From Sphingomonas pokkalii (GTDB lineage Bacteria > Pseudomonadota > Alphaproteobacteria > Sphingomonadales > Sphingomonadaceae), in contig NZ_QENQ01000001.1 in the NCBI RefSeq assembly GCF_003096275.1, positions 62,001 through 126,000 of the forward strand: a stretch of 64,000 nucleotides of DNA, given 5' to 3'. This document shows, piece after piece, positions 1 through 8,284 of the stretch. The notes below the pieces were generated by a model. It did not search any database, was not told the origin of the DNA, and saw only the letters and a program-made list of their open reading frames with translations. The translations under genes were made by a program, and so were the position numbers. Numbering within the stretch: position 1 is the stretch's first letter; each line of letters begins with the position of its first letter.

Positions 1-1393
1 AATCGGTGGTCGGCACCAGCGACACGGCCACCCGCATCCCGCTGAACCCCATCGAGAAGCTGCGATCGCGCGTCGCCAGCAGCGCGGCAAGGTTGCGCGC
101 CATCGGCTGGTGCTGGATCGTGCCGCCGACATCGGTTGCGAACGCACGCTGAAACGCATCGAGCACGACCATGCCGAGCGCGCCCTGCGTCGCATCCCCC
201 ATCGGGGCCGACAGCGTTCCGTTCACCGTCGTGGAAATGGCGGCGCTGCGCCCTGCGACCGACATGGTACCAACCGGCTGGAACGCCCGCGTCAGATCCA
301 GCACGCCGCGGCCATAGATCGCATCGACGCCCGGATCGCCGACATCGCGGGCGGTGGCGTAGAGCAGGTCGACGATCTGCTTGCCGGTCAGGTTCGGGAA
401 GGCTTGGGCCAGCAACGCGATCGCACCGGCGATCTGCGGGGCGGAGAAGGACGTGCCAGACCAGAGGAAGGCGCTGTTGGTGGCGTCGGGTGCCCGCACC
501 CCTTCGCCCACCGCCGCCAGATACACGCTTGCGGACGTTCCGGCGCGGTTCGAGAAGCTGGAGATCACATCGTTGGCGTTCACCGATCCGGCGATGATCA
601 CCAGGCCGCGAGCGATGGCGCTGTTCATCGCGGGCGAGCTGAAGGCATCGGGGTTGGCGGCGCCGTCATTGCCGGCCGCCATCACCACGATCACGCCGGC
701 CGCGGTGGCGCGGTCGATCGCCGCGCTCAGGCTCGACGAGGCGCCGTCGCCACCCAGCGAGATGTTCACCACACGCACGCCGGCCAGCCGCGCCCGATCC
801 AGGGCCGTCGCGATCGCGCTGCCATCGAACTTGCAGGTTGTCGTATCCGATCCGTCGCAACTGCCCACGCGATCCGCGCGCCCGACCACCAGTTGCGCAT
901 CGAAGGCGACGCCTTGCGATCCCGAACCGTTCCGCCTGCCCGCGATCGTGAAGGCAACCGCCGTGCCATGGCCGCCGACATCGTCGATCGATCCATTGCC
1001 GGCGGTGTCGCTGGAACTGGCGAGGATTCGGCAAGTGCCGGTGCCCAGACCGCCGGAACAATCGCCAAACTCCTGGCTCTGCAGATCGATGCCCGAATCG
1101 ATCACGCCGACTTTCACGCCGCTGCCGGTGGCGCCGGCATTATAGGCGACCAGCGCCCGCATCGACAGCGCGCCCACCGACGCGCGATACTCGCTGGTAT
1201 CGTAGTTCGTAGGTGACGGCGCAGGCGTCGGCGCCGGGCTGGGCGCCGGCGTGGGGCTGGGGGCTGGGGCGGGCACCGGGGCGGGCGCCGGCGAGACCCC
1301 GCCACTGCCGCCGCCGCCGCTGCAAGCGCCAAGCGCCACCAAGCCGACGACCGAAGCCGACTGCATCCATCGCATGCCCAACGCCACCCGCAT
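1..1393 (-). CDS. S8 family serine peptidase (subtilase), predicted lipoprotein, C-terminus outside window
   Basis: About 464 residues are visible; the gene runs off the left edge. The start at 1393 is preceded by GAGGA. The N-terminus is a lipoprotein signal ending in the lipobox LGAC (Cys24), followed by a Gly/Ser patch and a Pro/Ala-rich linker (about residues 34-62) that would hold the domain away from the membrane. The subtilisin catalytic triad is complete: Asp99 in GVIDSGID, His142 in GGHGTAV and Ser315 in SGTSFSAPQ. About 80 further residues follow the catalytic domain before the window ends, so a C-terminal extension, perhaps an autotransporter barrel, is possible but not visible. 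It is probably an exported or surface protease; its substrate is unknown. It is transcribed divergently from the HAD hydrolase gene. Confidence 0.9.
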   Translation of the reverse strand, partial: MRVALGMRWMQSASVVGLVALGACSGGGGSGGVSPAPAPVPAPAPSPTPAPSPAPTPAPSPTNYDTSEYRASVGALSMRALVAYNAGATGSGVKVGVIDSGIDLQSQEFGDCSGGLGTGTCRILASSSDTAGNGSIDDVGGHGTAVAFTIAGRRNGSGSQGVAFDAQLVVGRADRVGSCDGSDTTTCKFDGSAIATALDRARLAGVRVVNISLGGDGASSSLSAAIDRATAAGVIVVMAAGNDGAANPDAFSSPAMNSAIARGLVIIAGSVNANDVISSFSNRAGTSASVYLAAVGEGVRAPDATNSAFLWSGTSFSAPQIAGAIALLAQAFPNLTGKQIVDLLYATARDVGDPGVDAIYGRGVLDLTRAFQPVGTMSVAGRSAAISTTVNGTLSAPMGDATQGALGMVVLDAFQRAFATDVGGTIQHQPMARNLAALLATRDRSFSMGFSGMRVAVSLVPTTD

Positions 1394-1516
1394 TCTCTGT
1401 CCTCGCCCGATCGGCTGCCTGCTTAGCGCATGATTGGTTTCGGCATGTTTACCAATACCCCCACGCGGGCGCTGGCGTCTTGCGGCCGGGCAGCCCACCC
1501 CCTACAGGCCGCAGCG

Positions 1517-2179
1517 ATGCTCGCCCAGCTTTCGCACATCCGCAACTGGATCTTCGATCTGGACAATACGCTCTATCCGGCGAGCGCCAACCTGTTCGCG
1601 ATGATCGATGCGCGGATCGGCGAATATGTCCAGCGCCTGCTCGGCTGCTCCCCGGAGGAAGCACGCCGGGTGCAGAAGGACTATTTCCACGCGCATGGCA
1701 CCACCCTGTCCGGCCTGATCACCGACCACGGCACCGATCCGCATCATTATCTCGACTATGTGCACGACGTCGACATGAGCGTGCTCGAAGCGAATGAGGC
1801 GCTGATCGAAGCGCTGGCCCGCCTGCCCGGCCGCAAGCTGGTCTTCACCAACGGCGATGCCCCCTATGCCCGCAAGGTACTGGACAAGCTTGGCCTGGGC
1901 GAGACGTTCGAGGCGATCCACGATATCCACGCGACCAGCTATCGCCCCAAGCCCGAGGCATCCGCCTACCAGGGCCTGTGCGAGGCCTATGATCTGGACC
2001 CGCGCGAATCGCTGTTCGTCGAGGATATGGCGCGCAACCTGAAACCGGCCAAGGCGATCGGCATGACCACCGTCTGGATCGACAACGGCTCCGAACAGAC
2101 GCCCGACGCCGACCGCAGTTTCATCGATTTCACCATCACCGATCTCGGAGCCTGGCTCCACACTGTTCTGGAGAGCTGA
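1517..2179 (+). CDS. HAD-family pyrimidine 5'-nucleotidase
   Basis: A protein of about 220 residues with HAD motif [10 protein letters not shown] close to the N-terminus, motif II in VFTNGD and the late acidic motif FVEDMARN. The order and the helical cap after motif I match the SDT1/pyrimidine 5'-nucleotidase branch of HAD phosphatases, which dephosphorylate UMP/CMP-like nucleotides. An in-frame start exists at 1430, but the family begins just before the FDLDNTLYP strand, so the ATG at 1517 is preferred. It ends one base before dapD begins, so the two are probably co-transcribed. The family is clear; the exact substrate is inferred. Confidence 0.85.
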   Translation: MLAQLSHIRNWIFDLDNTLYPASANLFAMIDARIGEYVQRLLGCSPEEARRVQKDYFHAHGTTLSGLITDHGTDPHHYLDYVHDVDMSVLEANEALIEALARLPGRKLVFTNGDAPYARKVLDKLGLGETFEAIHDIHATSYRPKPEASAYQGLCEAYDLDPRESLFVEDMARNLKPAKAIGMTTVWIDNGSEQTPDADRSFIDFTITDLGAWLHTVLES

Positions 2180-2180
2180 C

Positions 2181-3002
2181 ATGACCGATCTCGCCGCGAC
2201 GATCGACGCCGCCTGGGAAGACCGCGCCAATCTGAGCTTCGCAACCACCGGCGCGGTGCGCGAAGCGGTGGCCGAAGCGCTGAACCTGCTCGATAGCGGC
2301 GCAGCGCGCGTCGCCGAGCCGACCGCAGAGGGCGGCTGGCAGGTCAACCAGTGGCTGAAAAAGGCGGTACTGCTCAGCTTCCGCCTCAACGACAATGTCG
2401 TCGTCCCCGGCCCCGAAGGCACCGCCTGGTTCGACAAGGTGCCGTCGAAGTTCACCGGCTGGGACGAAGCCGCATTCCGCACCGCCGGCTTCCGCGCGGT
2501 GCCGGGCAGCATCGTCCGCCACGGTGCGCACATCGCCAAGGGCGCGGTGCTGATGCCCAGCTTCGTCAATATCGGCGCCTATGTCGGTGAGGGCACCATG
2601 GTCGATACCTGGACCACTGTCGGCAGCTGCGCGCAGATCGGCCGGAACGTCCATTTGTCCGGCGGCGTCGGCATCGGCGGCGTGCTGGAGCCGCTGCAGG
2701 CCGACCCGGTGATCATCGGTGACGGCGCCTTCATCGGCGCGCGCTCGGAAGTGGCCGAAGGCGTGCGCGTCGGCGAAGGCGCAGTGCTGTCGATGGGCGT
2801 CTACCTCGGCGCCTCGACCAAGATCGTCGATCGCGCGACCGGCCAGGTCTATCGCGGCGAAGTGCCGCCCTATGCGGTGGTGGTGCCGGGCACGCTGCCC
2901 TCCGAGGACGGCAAGCCGGGGCTCTATTGCGCGGTGATCGTCAAGACGGTCGACGCCCAGACCCGCAGCAAGACCGGCATCAACGAACTGCTGCGCGACT
3001 GA
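2181..3002 (+). CDS. dapD: 2,3,4,5-tetrahydropyridine-2,6-dicarboxylate N-succinyltransferase
   Basis: A 273-residue protein, the normal length for DapD. It transfers succinyl from succinyl-CoA to tetrahydrodipicolinate in the succinylase branch of lysine and meso-diaminopimelate synthesis, so it feeds peptidoglycan. The N-terminal helical part (to about residue 100) precedes a left-handed parallel beta-helix built from hexapeptide repeats, seen as the succession [20 protein letters not shown] and [16 protein letters not shown]. It directly follows the nucleotidase gene and is followed by a hairpin terminator at 3011-3036. Confidence 0.96.
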   Translation: MTDLAATIDAAWEDRANLSFATTGAVREAVAEALNLLDSGAARVAEPTAEGGWQVNQWLKKAVLLSFRLNDNVVVPGPEGTAWFDKVPSKFTGWDEAAFRTAGFRAVPGSIVRHGAHIAKGAVLMPSFVNIGAYVGEGTMVDTWTTVGSCAQIGRNVHLSGGVGIGGVLEPLQADPVIIGDGAFIGARSEVAEGVRVGEGAVLSMGVYLGASTKIVDRATGQVYRGEVPPYAVVVPGTLPSEDGKPGLYCAVIVKTVDAQTRSKTGINELLRD

Positions 3003-3010
3003 TCCGGCCG

Positions 3011-3036
3011 CGCCCCCTCGTTGGCACGAGGGGGCG
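3011..3036. terminator. Hairpin between convergent dapD and GH130 genes
   Basis: A perfect 10-bp GC stem (CGCCCCCTCG / CGAGGGGGCG) with a 6-base loop lies 9 bases after the dapD stop. A short T-containing tract follows on the plus strand (TTCTCC). It lies between convergent genes and may serve both, although neither strand shows a strong T-run. Confidence 0.65.
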
Positions 3037-3043
3037 TTCTCCG

Positions 3044-4330
3044 TCATTCCATCTGGTCGATCAGCGCCTGGATCGGCGCGAAGGCGAACGCCACCGAGCT
3101 GTCCGCCACGCCATAGGGGATGAACAGGCTATCGCCGTGGCGGATCGCGCCGCAGGTATAGACAACGTTAGGCACATAGCCTTCGCGATCCTGGTCGGCG
3201 GCGGCCAGCAGCGGCTCGCGCGAACGGGCCAGCACCTTCGACGGATCGTTCTTGTCGAGCAGCGCCGCGCCGATCGAATATTTGCGCATCGCGCCGACAC
3301 CGTGGGTGAGCACCAGCCAGCCATCGTCGGTCTCGATCGGCGGGCCGCAATTGCCCATCTGCACCAGCTCCCAGGGGAAGCGCGGCTTGATGATCATCGC
3401 CCCGCCTTCCCAATGGGTGATGTCGTCCGAGGTGTGCAGGAAGATATTCTCGCCGTCTTGGCGGCCGAGCATCATATATTTCCCGTCCACCTTGCGCGGA
3501 AACAGCGCCATGCCCTTGTTGCGGGCGGCGCTGCCCGTCATCGGCACCAGGTCCAGCGAGCGCCAGTCGCGGGTCCGCAGCAGTTCCGACTGGATCACCG
3601 ATCCGTTATAGGCCGTGTAGGTGCCGATCCATTCCGGCGTGCCATCGTCATGGAGGAAGTGGCAGATGCGCAGATCCTCCAGGCCGTTCGATTGGGCGCG
3701 GGTGATCGGGAAGATCACCGTGCCGGACAGCGTCGAATCGCGGTGGCGATAGATGCGCACCGGCCCTTCCATCGCGCGCTCGTCCGGCTCATGGGCATCG
3801 GCGGCGGTGGCGAAGGGCGGCTCGGGGGCAAGCACCAGTTCGCCGCCGTCGGTGATGATGCCTTCGCGAAACGCCACCGACGAGATGTGCCCTTCGCCCA
3901 CCGCGCGCAACGACATCAGGATCCGCATGCTGCCCGGCGGCATCCCCGTCTGGTCGTAATGCGGCACTGCGCTCGGGTTCATCAGCGCGGCGGCGGCATA
4001 GCTGTATTCGTGGCAGAAATAGGCACCGAGCAACTGGCGCTTCTCGTCGCCGATCGCCGCGCCGTCCAGCTTCAGCATCGCTTCGATCTCGTCGTAGCGC
4101 GTCATGAACACGCGGCGCGTCTGCCAGTGGCGCGCCTCGAAATCCTTGAGCACCAGTTCCAGCTGCGCGCGCGCCTCGCCCGGCGACAGCGCCAGCACTT
4201 CGCTCACGATCCGTTCGGTGCGACTCGGCGCCCCGCCGTTGGTCGACGCCCAGGCGATATGGAACGGGCGCACCACGACGCGCGACGGATCTGCGCGCAG
4301 CCGCAGAGGATGGTGAAACAGTTCCGGCAT
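3044..4330 (-). CDS. Glycoside hydrolase/phosphorylase family 130 protein
   Basis: About 428 residues. The protein has the repeating five-bladed beta-propeller sequence style of GH130 enzymes (for example the FPRKVDGKYMMLGRQDGENI and GNCGPPIETDDGWLVLTHGV stretches). GH130 members are mostly beta-1,4- or beta-1,2-mannoside phosphorylases; some hydrolyse. The substrate here cannot be read from the sequence. The ATG at 4330 has a G-rich stretch upstream; a TTG two codons earlier is less likely. It lies 50 bases downstream of a GT4-type glycosyltransferase on the same strand, and the two probably form one operon acting on the same mannose-containing glycan. Confidence 0.86.
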   Translation of the reverse strand: MPELFHHPLRLRADPSRVVVRPFHIAWASTNGGAPSRTERIVSEVLALSPGEARAQLELVLKDFEARHWQTRRVFMTRYDEIEAMLKLDGAAIGDEKRQLLGAYFCHEYSYAAAALMNPSAVPHYDQTGMPPGSMRILMSLRAVGEGHISSVAFREGIITDGGELVLAPEPPFATAADAHEPDERAMEGPVRIYRHRDSTLSGTVIFPITRAQSNGLEDLRICHFLHDDGTPEWIGTYTAYNGSVIQSELLRTRDWRSLDLVPMTGSAARNKGMALFPRKVDGKYMMLGRQDGENIFLHTSDDITHWEGGAMIIKPRFPWELVQMGNCGPPIETDDGWLVLTHGVGAMRKYSIGAALLDKNDPSKVLARSREPLLAAADQDREGYVPNVVYTCGAIRHGDSLFIPYGVADSSVAFAFAPIQALIDQME

Positions 4331-4380
4331 TAGCAACCCCCGGGGAACGCGCTCGTTACGGCACCGTCCCCCGTATCGTT

Positions 4381-6651
4381 TCAGGCGACGGCCAGTTCCG
4401 GTCCTGCCACGCTTTTATTGCCCTTTGAAAGAGCAGAGATCGCGCAATTCGCCAGTTGGAGCGCAAGAATCGACTCGGCGCCCTGATTGCGGTTGAGTCC
4501 CGTCGGCATCAGCCCGTCAAAACAGCCGCCATCGGCAACGCTGGCCAGCGGGGTATCGAGATCGTTCGCCCCCAGATACCAGCGATAGGCGCGCATCGCC
4601 TCTTCCGCCCAGCGCCGCGCCCCCGTCACGTCGTGCGCGGCGATGCAGGCATCGATCGTCGCCTGCGCTTCGAGCGGCTGCTGATCGAACGGCAGCGGAT
4701 CGGCATAGGGGCGGCCGAAGCTTTCGGTGCCGACCGCGCGGAACCGGCCTTCGGGCGACGTCTGGCGATCGACGATCCAGGCAAGCGTTTCGAGCCCGGT
4801 ATCGACGAAATCGCGGCGGCCCAGCACCTGCCCCGCACGCAGCAGCGCTTCGGGCAGTCGGGCATTGTCATAGGCCAGCACGATCTCGAACCAGCTCCAG
4901 GCCGGGCGCCGCGCCGTTTCCAGCAGCGCGATCAGTTCATCGCCGAAGCGCGTCAGGATTTCGCGCGACAAGGCATGGCCGGGATGCGCCTCGGCCATGG
5001 CCGCCGCTCCCAGCATTGCAAAGGCGTGCGCGCGCGGGCTGCCGAGATCGAATGCGATCGACGCGGTCTCGTCGAACAGCACCGAGGCCCAGTCGCGATG
5101 CTTCTGCGCGCGCGCATCGCGGGCGGTAACCCCGAGCGCCCAAATCGCACGACCGTTCGAATCTTCCGAACCCTCGTCCTCGCACCAGCTGCGGTCGAAG
5201 TTCATGAAGTTGCGGAACCTGCCCTTTTCGGCATTCCAGGCATGCTGCACGAAGCCGCCATAGATCGCCGTCCAGCGATCGCGCACCACGTCGTCGATCC
5301 CGTCGATCCGGTTCATCAGGATCAGCGCGCGGGCATTGTCGTCGATGCAATAGCCATGGCGGCGATCCGGCACCGAATAGATCGAATGCTGGAGAATGCC
5401 GGTCGCATCGCTCATTCGCTCCACCGCGGTGAGTTCGGGACGAAGCGGGGGCAGTTCGGCAGATGATCGGCCGATGCGACTGGGCTTTTCGTCCAGGATA
5501 GCATCGAACGCCGCGATGGCGCGCTCCGCCAGCCGCGTCCACAACATCGTGCGGCCGCGGGCATAGGCGCGTTCGGCCATCGCACGCCGGGCCTGGCGGT
5601 CGCCCAGCAGGCGGCTGATCTCACGCGCGAACGCGGCGGCGTCCCCGAAGTCGACGAGCACGCCATGGCCGTCGGCAAGGATTTCGGTGGCGTGGATATA
5701 GGGGGTGGAAACCACCGGCTTGCCCATGCTCACGGCATAGGAAAGCGTGCCCGAGGTGATCTGGGCCGGGTTCAGATACGGGGTAACATACAGGTCCGCC
5801 GCCTGCAGATAGTCCAGCAGATCCCCCTGCTCGACGAAGCGGTTGACGAACTGGACGTTGCGGCCGAGTCCGGCTGCCTCCACCTGCGCCAGCAGCCGCT
5901 CGCGATAGGCCTCGCCTTCGTGGAGGACGAGATTGGGATGCGTCGCACCCAGCAGGACGTAGAGCGCGTCCGGATGCTCGGCCACCACCGCCGACATCGC
6001 CTCGATCACCGTCTCGATTCCCTTGTTGGGCGCCAGCAGGCCGAAGGTGAGGACGACGTCGCGGCCTTCCCAGCCGAACTGCGGCTTGAATTCGGCGGTG
6101 TCGGCAAAGACGCGATCGGGCACGCCATGGGGAATGACTTCGATCTTGCCGTCTTCGACGCCATGCACCCGCTTCAGGATCTCGCGACCCTTTTCGGCCA
6201 TCACGATCAGCGTCGAGGCGCGGCGGATCAGCGCTTCCATCACCCGGCGCTCATCGGCGCTCGGCCGTTCCAGCACCGTATGCAGCGTAACGATGACGGG
6301 CAGCGATATACGGTCGGTCAGCGCCAGCAGCAATTCGCCGGCGGCGCCGCCGAAGATGCCATATTCATGCTGAATCCACAGTGCCTCGGCGCCGCTCGCC
6401 TCGATCTTGCGGGCGGTTTCCAGATAGGCGCCGCGATCGTTCTGCGCGATCGCGCCCGTTACCTGCGGCGGATAGGCATAATGGCCCGGGCGGTCATCCA
6501 TCGCGTAGACGTCGACCTGAATCCCCGGATAGCGCTCGGAGAGCGCGCTGTAGGTATCGGTAGTAAAAGTGGCGATGCCGCATTTGCGCGGCAAGAAATT
6601 ACCGATCAGGGCAAGATGCCGGATCCTCGGATGAATCGGAGACCGTGCCAT
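4381..6651 (-). CDS. Glycosyltransferase family 4 protein with C-terminal all-helical glycosidase-like domain
   Basis: About 756 residues starting at the ATG at 6651, which has AAAGG upstream (a further in-frame start at 6693 would add 14 residues without conservation). The N-terminal half is a GT-B glycosyltransferase: GNFLPRKCGIATFTTD at the N-terminus, a VIPHGVPD segment and GLLAPNKGIETVIEAM in the nucleotide-sugar-binding half. After about residue 390 an alpha-rich domain follows, with SVPDRRHGYCIDDNARALIL and regularly spaced Trp/helix repeats like (alpha/alpha)6 barrels of glycan-active enzymes. It thus looks like a fusion of a sugar transferase with a carbohydrate-binding or processing domain. 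It lies just upstream of the GH130 gene. The sugar donor and acceptor are unknown. Confidence 0.85.
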   Translation of the reverse strand: MARSPIHPRIRHLALIGNFLPRKCGIATFTTDTYSALSERYPGIQVDVYAMDDRPGHYAYPPQVTGAIAQNDRGAYLETARKIEASGAEALWIQHEYGIFGGAAGELLLALTDRISLPVIVTLHTVLERPSADERRVMEALIRRASTLIVMAEKGREILKRVHGVEDGKIEVIPHGVPDRVFADTAEFKPQFGWEGRDVVLTFGLLAPNKGIETVIEAMSAVVAEHPDALYVLLGATHPNLVLHEGEAYRERLLAQVEAAGLGRNVQFVNRFVEQGDLLDYLQAADLYVTPYLNPAQITSGTLSYAVSMGKPVVSTPYIHATEILADGHGVLVDFGDAAAFAREISRLLGDRQARRAMAERAYARGRTMLWTRLAERAIAAFDAILDEKPSRIGRSSAELPPLRPELTAVERMSDATGILQHSIYSVPDRRHGYCIDDNARALILMNRIDGIDDVVRDRWTAIYGGFVQHAWNAEKGRFRNFMNFDRSWCEDEGSEDSNGRAIWALGVTARDARAQKHRDWASVLFDETASIAFDLGSPRAHAFAMLGAAAMAEAHPGHALSREILTRFGDELIALLETARRPAWSWFEIVLAYDNARLPEALLRAGQVLGRRDFVDTGLETLAWIVDRQTSPEGRFRAVGTESFGRPYADPLPFDQQPLEAQATIDACIAAHDVTGARRWAEEAMRAYRWYLGANDLDTPLASVADGGCFDGLMPTGLNRNQGAESILALQLANCAISALSKGNKSVAGPELAVA

Positions 6652-6681
6652 GGCGGACCTTTCGCTACTGCATGATGGACT

Positions 6682-6699
6682 CGGCCCAATCATGGGCCG
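6682..6699. promoter_or_regulatory. Inverted repeat in the leader of the GT4/GH130 operon
   Basis: A perfect 7-bp inverted repeat with a 4-base spacer (CGGCCCA-ATCA-TGGGCCG) lies 31 bases upstream of the GT4 start codon. It could be a regulator binding site or a leader hairpin. No regulator gene adjoins it. Confidence 0.4.
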
Positions 6700-6732
6700 T
6701 AAGTCCTGTTAAACTCCCGTTTTTCAAATAGG

Positions 6733-6749
6733 TTGCAGTTTCGCTGCAA
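6733..6749. terminator. Small hairpin downstream of queF
   Basis: A stem TTGCAG / CTGCAA with a 5-base loop lies about 45 bases beyond the queF stop, in the space before the GT4 gene on the same strand. There is no T-run, so termination is only a guess. Confidence 0.3.
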
Positions 6750-6792
6750 TGCACAACCTTATACCTGACGAACCGTGCTGTAAATCTGCCGT

Positions 6793-7248
6793 TCAGCCGC
6801 GGCCGCGATATCCGGGAACGCCGTGATCGGGGATCCAGACATCCTCGGGCGGCTTGCCCGATTGCCAGAACACGTCGATCGGAATGCCGCCGCGCGGATA
6901 CCAATATCCGCCGATGCGCAGCCATAGCGGCGCCATTTCCCGGAACAGCCGCTCGCCGATGCCGACGGTGCAGTCCTCGTGGAACGCGCCATGGTTGCGG
7001 AAACTGCCCAGGAACAGCTTGAGCGATTTCGATTCGACGATCCGCTCGCCCGGCACATAATCGATCACCAGATGCGCGAAATCGGGCGCGCCGGTGATCG
7101 GGCAGAGCGAGGTGAATTCGGGCGCGGCGAACCGCACCAGATAGCGCGTGCCCGCCCGGGGGTTAGGCACATAATCGAGTTCCGCCTCCTCCGGCGTGGC
7201 GGGCAGGGCGGATTGCTTTCCGAGATGCTTGGCGTCCATGCGCGCCAT
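6793..7248 (-). CDS. queF: NADPH-dependent 7-cyano-7-deazaguanine reductase
   Basis: A 151-residue single-domain (YkvM-type) QueF. It reduces preQ0 to preQ1 in queuosine tRNA-modification synthesis, in the cytoplasm. The catalytic Cys49 lies in [11 protein letters not shown] with the paired Asp56, and the family signature [16 protein letters not shown] follows. The protein may begin three codons later at a second Met (7239). It is transcribed away from the sulfurtransferase operon. Confidence 0.95.
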   Translation of the reverse strand: MARMDAKHLGKQSALPATPEEAELDYVPNPRAGTRYLVRFAAPEFTSLCPITGAPDFAHLVIDYVPGERIVESKSLKLFLGSFRNHGAFHEDCTVGIGERLFREMAPLWLRIGGYWYPRGGIPIDVFWQSGKPPEDVWIPDHGVPGYRGRG

Positions 7249-7337
7249 GTAGGCGTTTGCGGTGCGGTTTCCATAGGGCTAGAGGGACGGGTGACATCGC
7301 ATCTCCTCGCCTGGCGAGGTGGTCTCATTTGAGGTTT

Positions 7338-7404
7338 GTCCCCCTCACCCTCTCCCTTGTGGGAGAGGGAGGGAGCCGCGAAGCGGCGAAAGGGTGAGGG
7401 GGAC
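7338..7404. repeat. Three-stem palindromic repeat (family A), copy upstream of the sulfurtransferase gene
   Basis: The outer arms TGTCCCCCTCACCCT and AGGGTGAGGGGGACA are perfectly complementary over 15 bp. Inside them are two further hairpins: CTCTCCC-TTGT-GGGAGAG and GCCGC-GAA-GCGGC. The whole can fold as a three-way junction of about 67 bases. Related copies occur at 33838, 34783 and, as an inverted pair, inside ileS at 47694-47843. Confidence 0.85.
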
Positions 7405-7453
7405 AGCGGCGCGAACATACTCGGCCCCGGAGAAAGGCAATATCGGAACGCCC

Positions 7454-8284
7454 ATGGACGGATTGATCACCACCCACGCGCTCGCCGCTATGCTGGGCGC
7501 CGACGACCTGCTGGTCCTTGACGCCACCTATACCTCCACGATTCCCGGCGCGGCGAAGCAGGATCCGCGCGCTGAATTCGAGGCGGGGCATATCCCAGGT
7601 GCGCGGCTGCTCGATCTCGACACGCTGGTCGATGCCGAGAATCCGCTGCCGTCGATGCTGCCCAAGCGCAGCCTGTTCGAGGAACGGATGGCGCAGCTCG
7701 GCGTGACCGGCACGACGCGGATCGTCCTGTACGACAACAGCCCGCACCACACCGCCTGCCGCGCCTGGTGGGTGCTGCGGATGTTCGGGGTGAAGGCTGC
7801 GATCCTGGACGGGAATATGGGCCATTGGCGCGCCGAAGGGCGGCCGGTGCAGGCAGGCCCGCATCTGGCCGCCGCCACCGTCTTCAACGCCGGCGAACCG
7901 GCCGCGCAGCTGCGCACGCTGGACGACATGCGCAACACCACCGACCAGATCGTCGACGCCCGCTCGGCCGCGCGCTTCAGCGGCGACGAGCCCGATCCCC
8001 GCCCCGAATGCGCCGCCGGCCATATGCCGGATGCGAAGAACATCCCCTATGGCCGCTTCTTCGAAAGCGACGGCCGCTGGAAGTCGCCCGAGGGCATCCG
8101 CGCGGTGTTCGACGCCGCCGGGCTGGACCTGACCCGGCCGATGGTCGCCACCTGCGGCTCGGGTATCACCGCGTCGGTGATCGTCTTCGCCGCACACCTG
8201 CTGGGGCACGACATCGCACTCTACGACGGCAGCTGGACCGAATGGGGCGCGCAAGCAGATACCGCAAAGGTGCTCGGCGCATGA
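7454..8284 (+). CDS. sseA: 3-mercaptopyruvate / thiosulfate sulfurtransferase (tandem rhodanese)
   Basis: 276 residues with two rhodanese domains. The active-site Cys234 lies in CGSGITA, the loop typical of mercaptopyruvate sulfurtransferases (CGSGVT type) rather than of classic rhodaneses (CRKGVT). It moves sulfur from 3-mercaptopyruvate or thiosulfate to a thiol acceptor. The ATG at 7454 is chosen because the protein family starts there; in-frame codons upstream translate the palindromic repeat. Its TGA overlaps the ATG of the next gene (ATGA), suggesting translational coupling to a cysteine/methionine PLP enzyme. Confidence 0.9.
   Translation: MDGLITTHALAAMLGADDLLVLDATYTSTIPGAAKQDPRAEFEAGHIPGARLLDLDTLVDAENPLPSMLPKRSLFEERMAQLGVTGTTRIVLYDNSPHHTACRAWWVLRMFGVKAAILDGNMGHWRAEGRPVQAGPHLAAATVFNAGEPAAQLRTLDDMRNTTDQIVDARSAARFSGDEPDPRPECAAGHMPDAKNIPYGRFFESDGRWKSPEGIRAVFDAAGLDLTRPMVATCGSGITASVIVFAAHLLGHDIALYDGSWTEWGAQADTAKVLGA

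Noticed and set aside
110..1216. A 368-codon plus-strand frame at the left edge
   Set aside because: It is antisense to the subtilase, whose triad and lipobox are clear.
7319..7453. N-terminal extension of the sulfurtransferase
   Set aside because: The extra codons translate a palindromic repeat and are not part of the rhodanese family; the ATG at 7454 is preferred.
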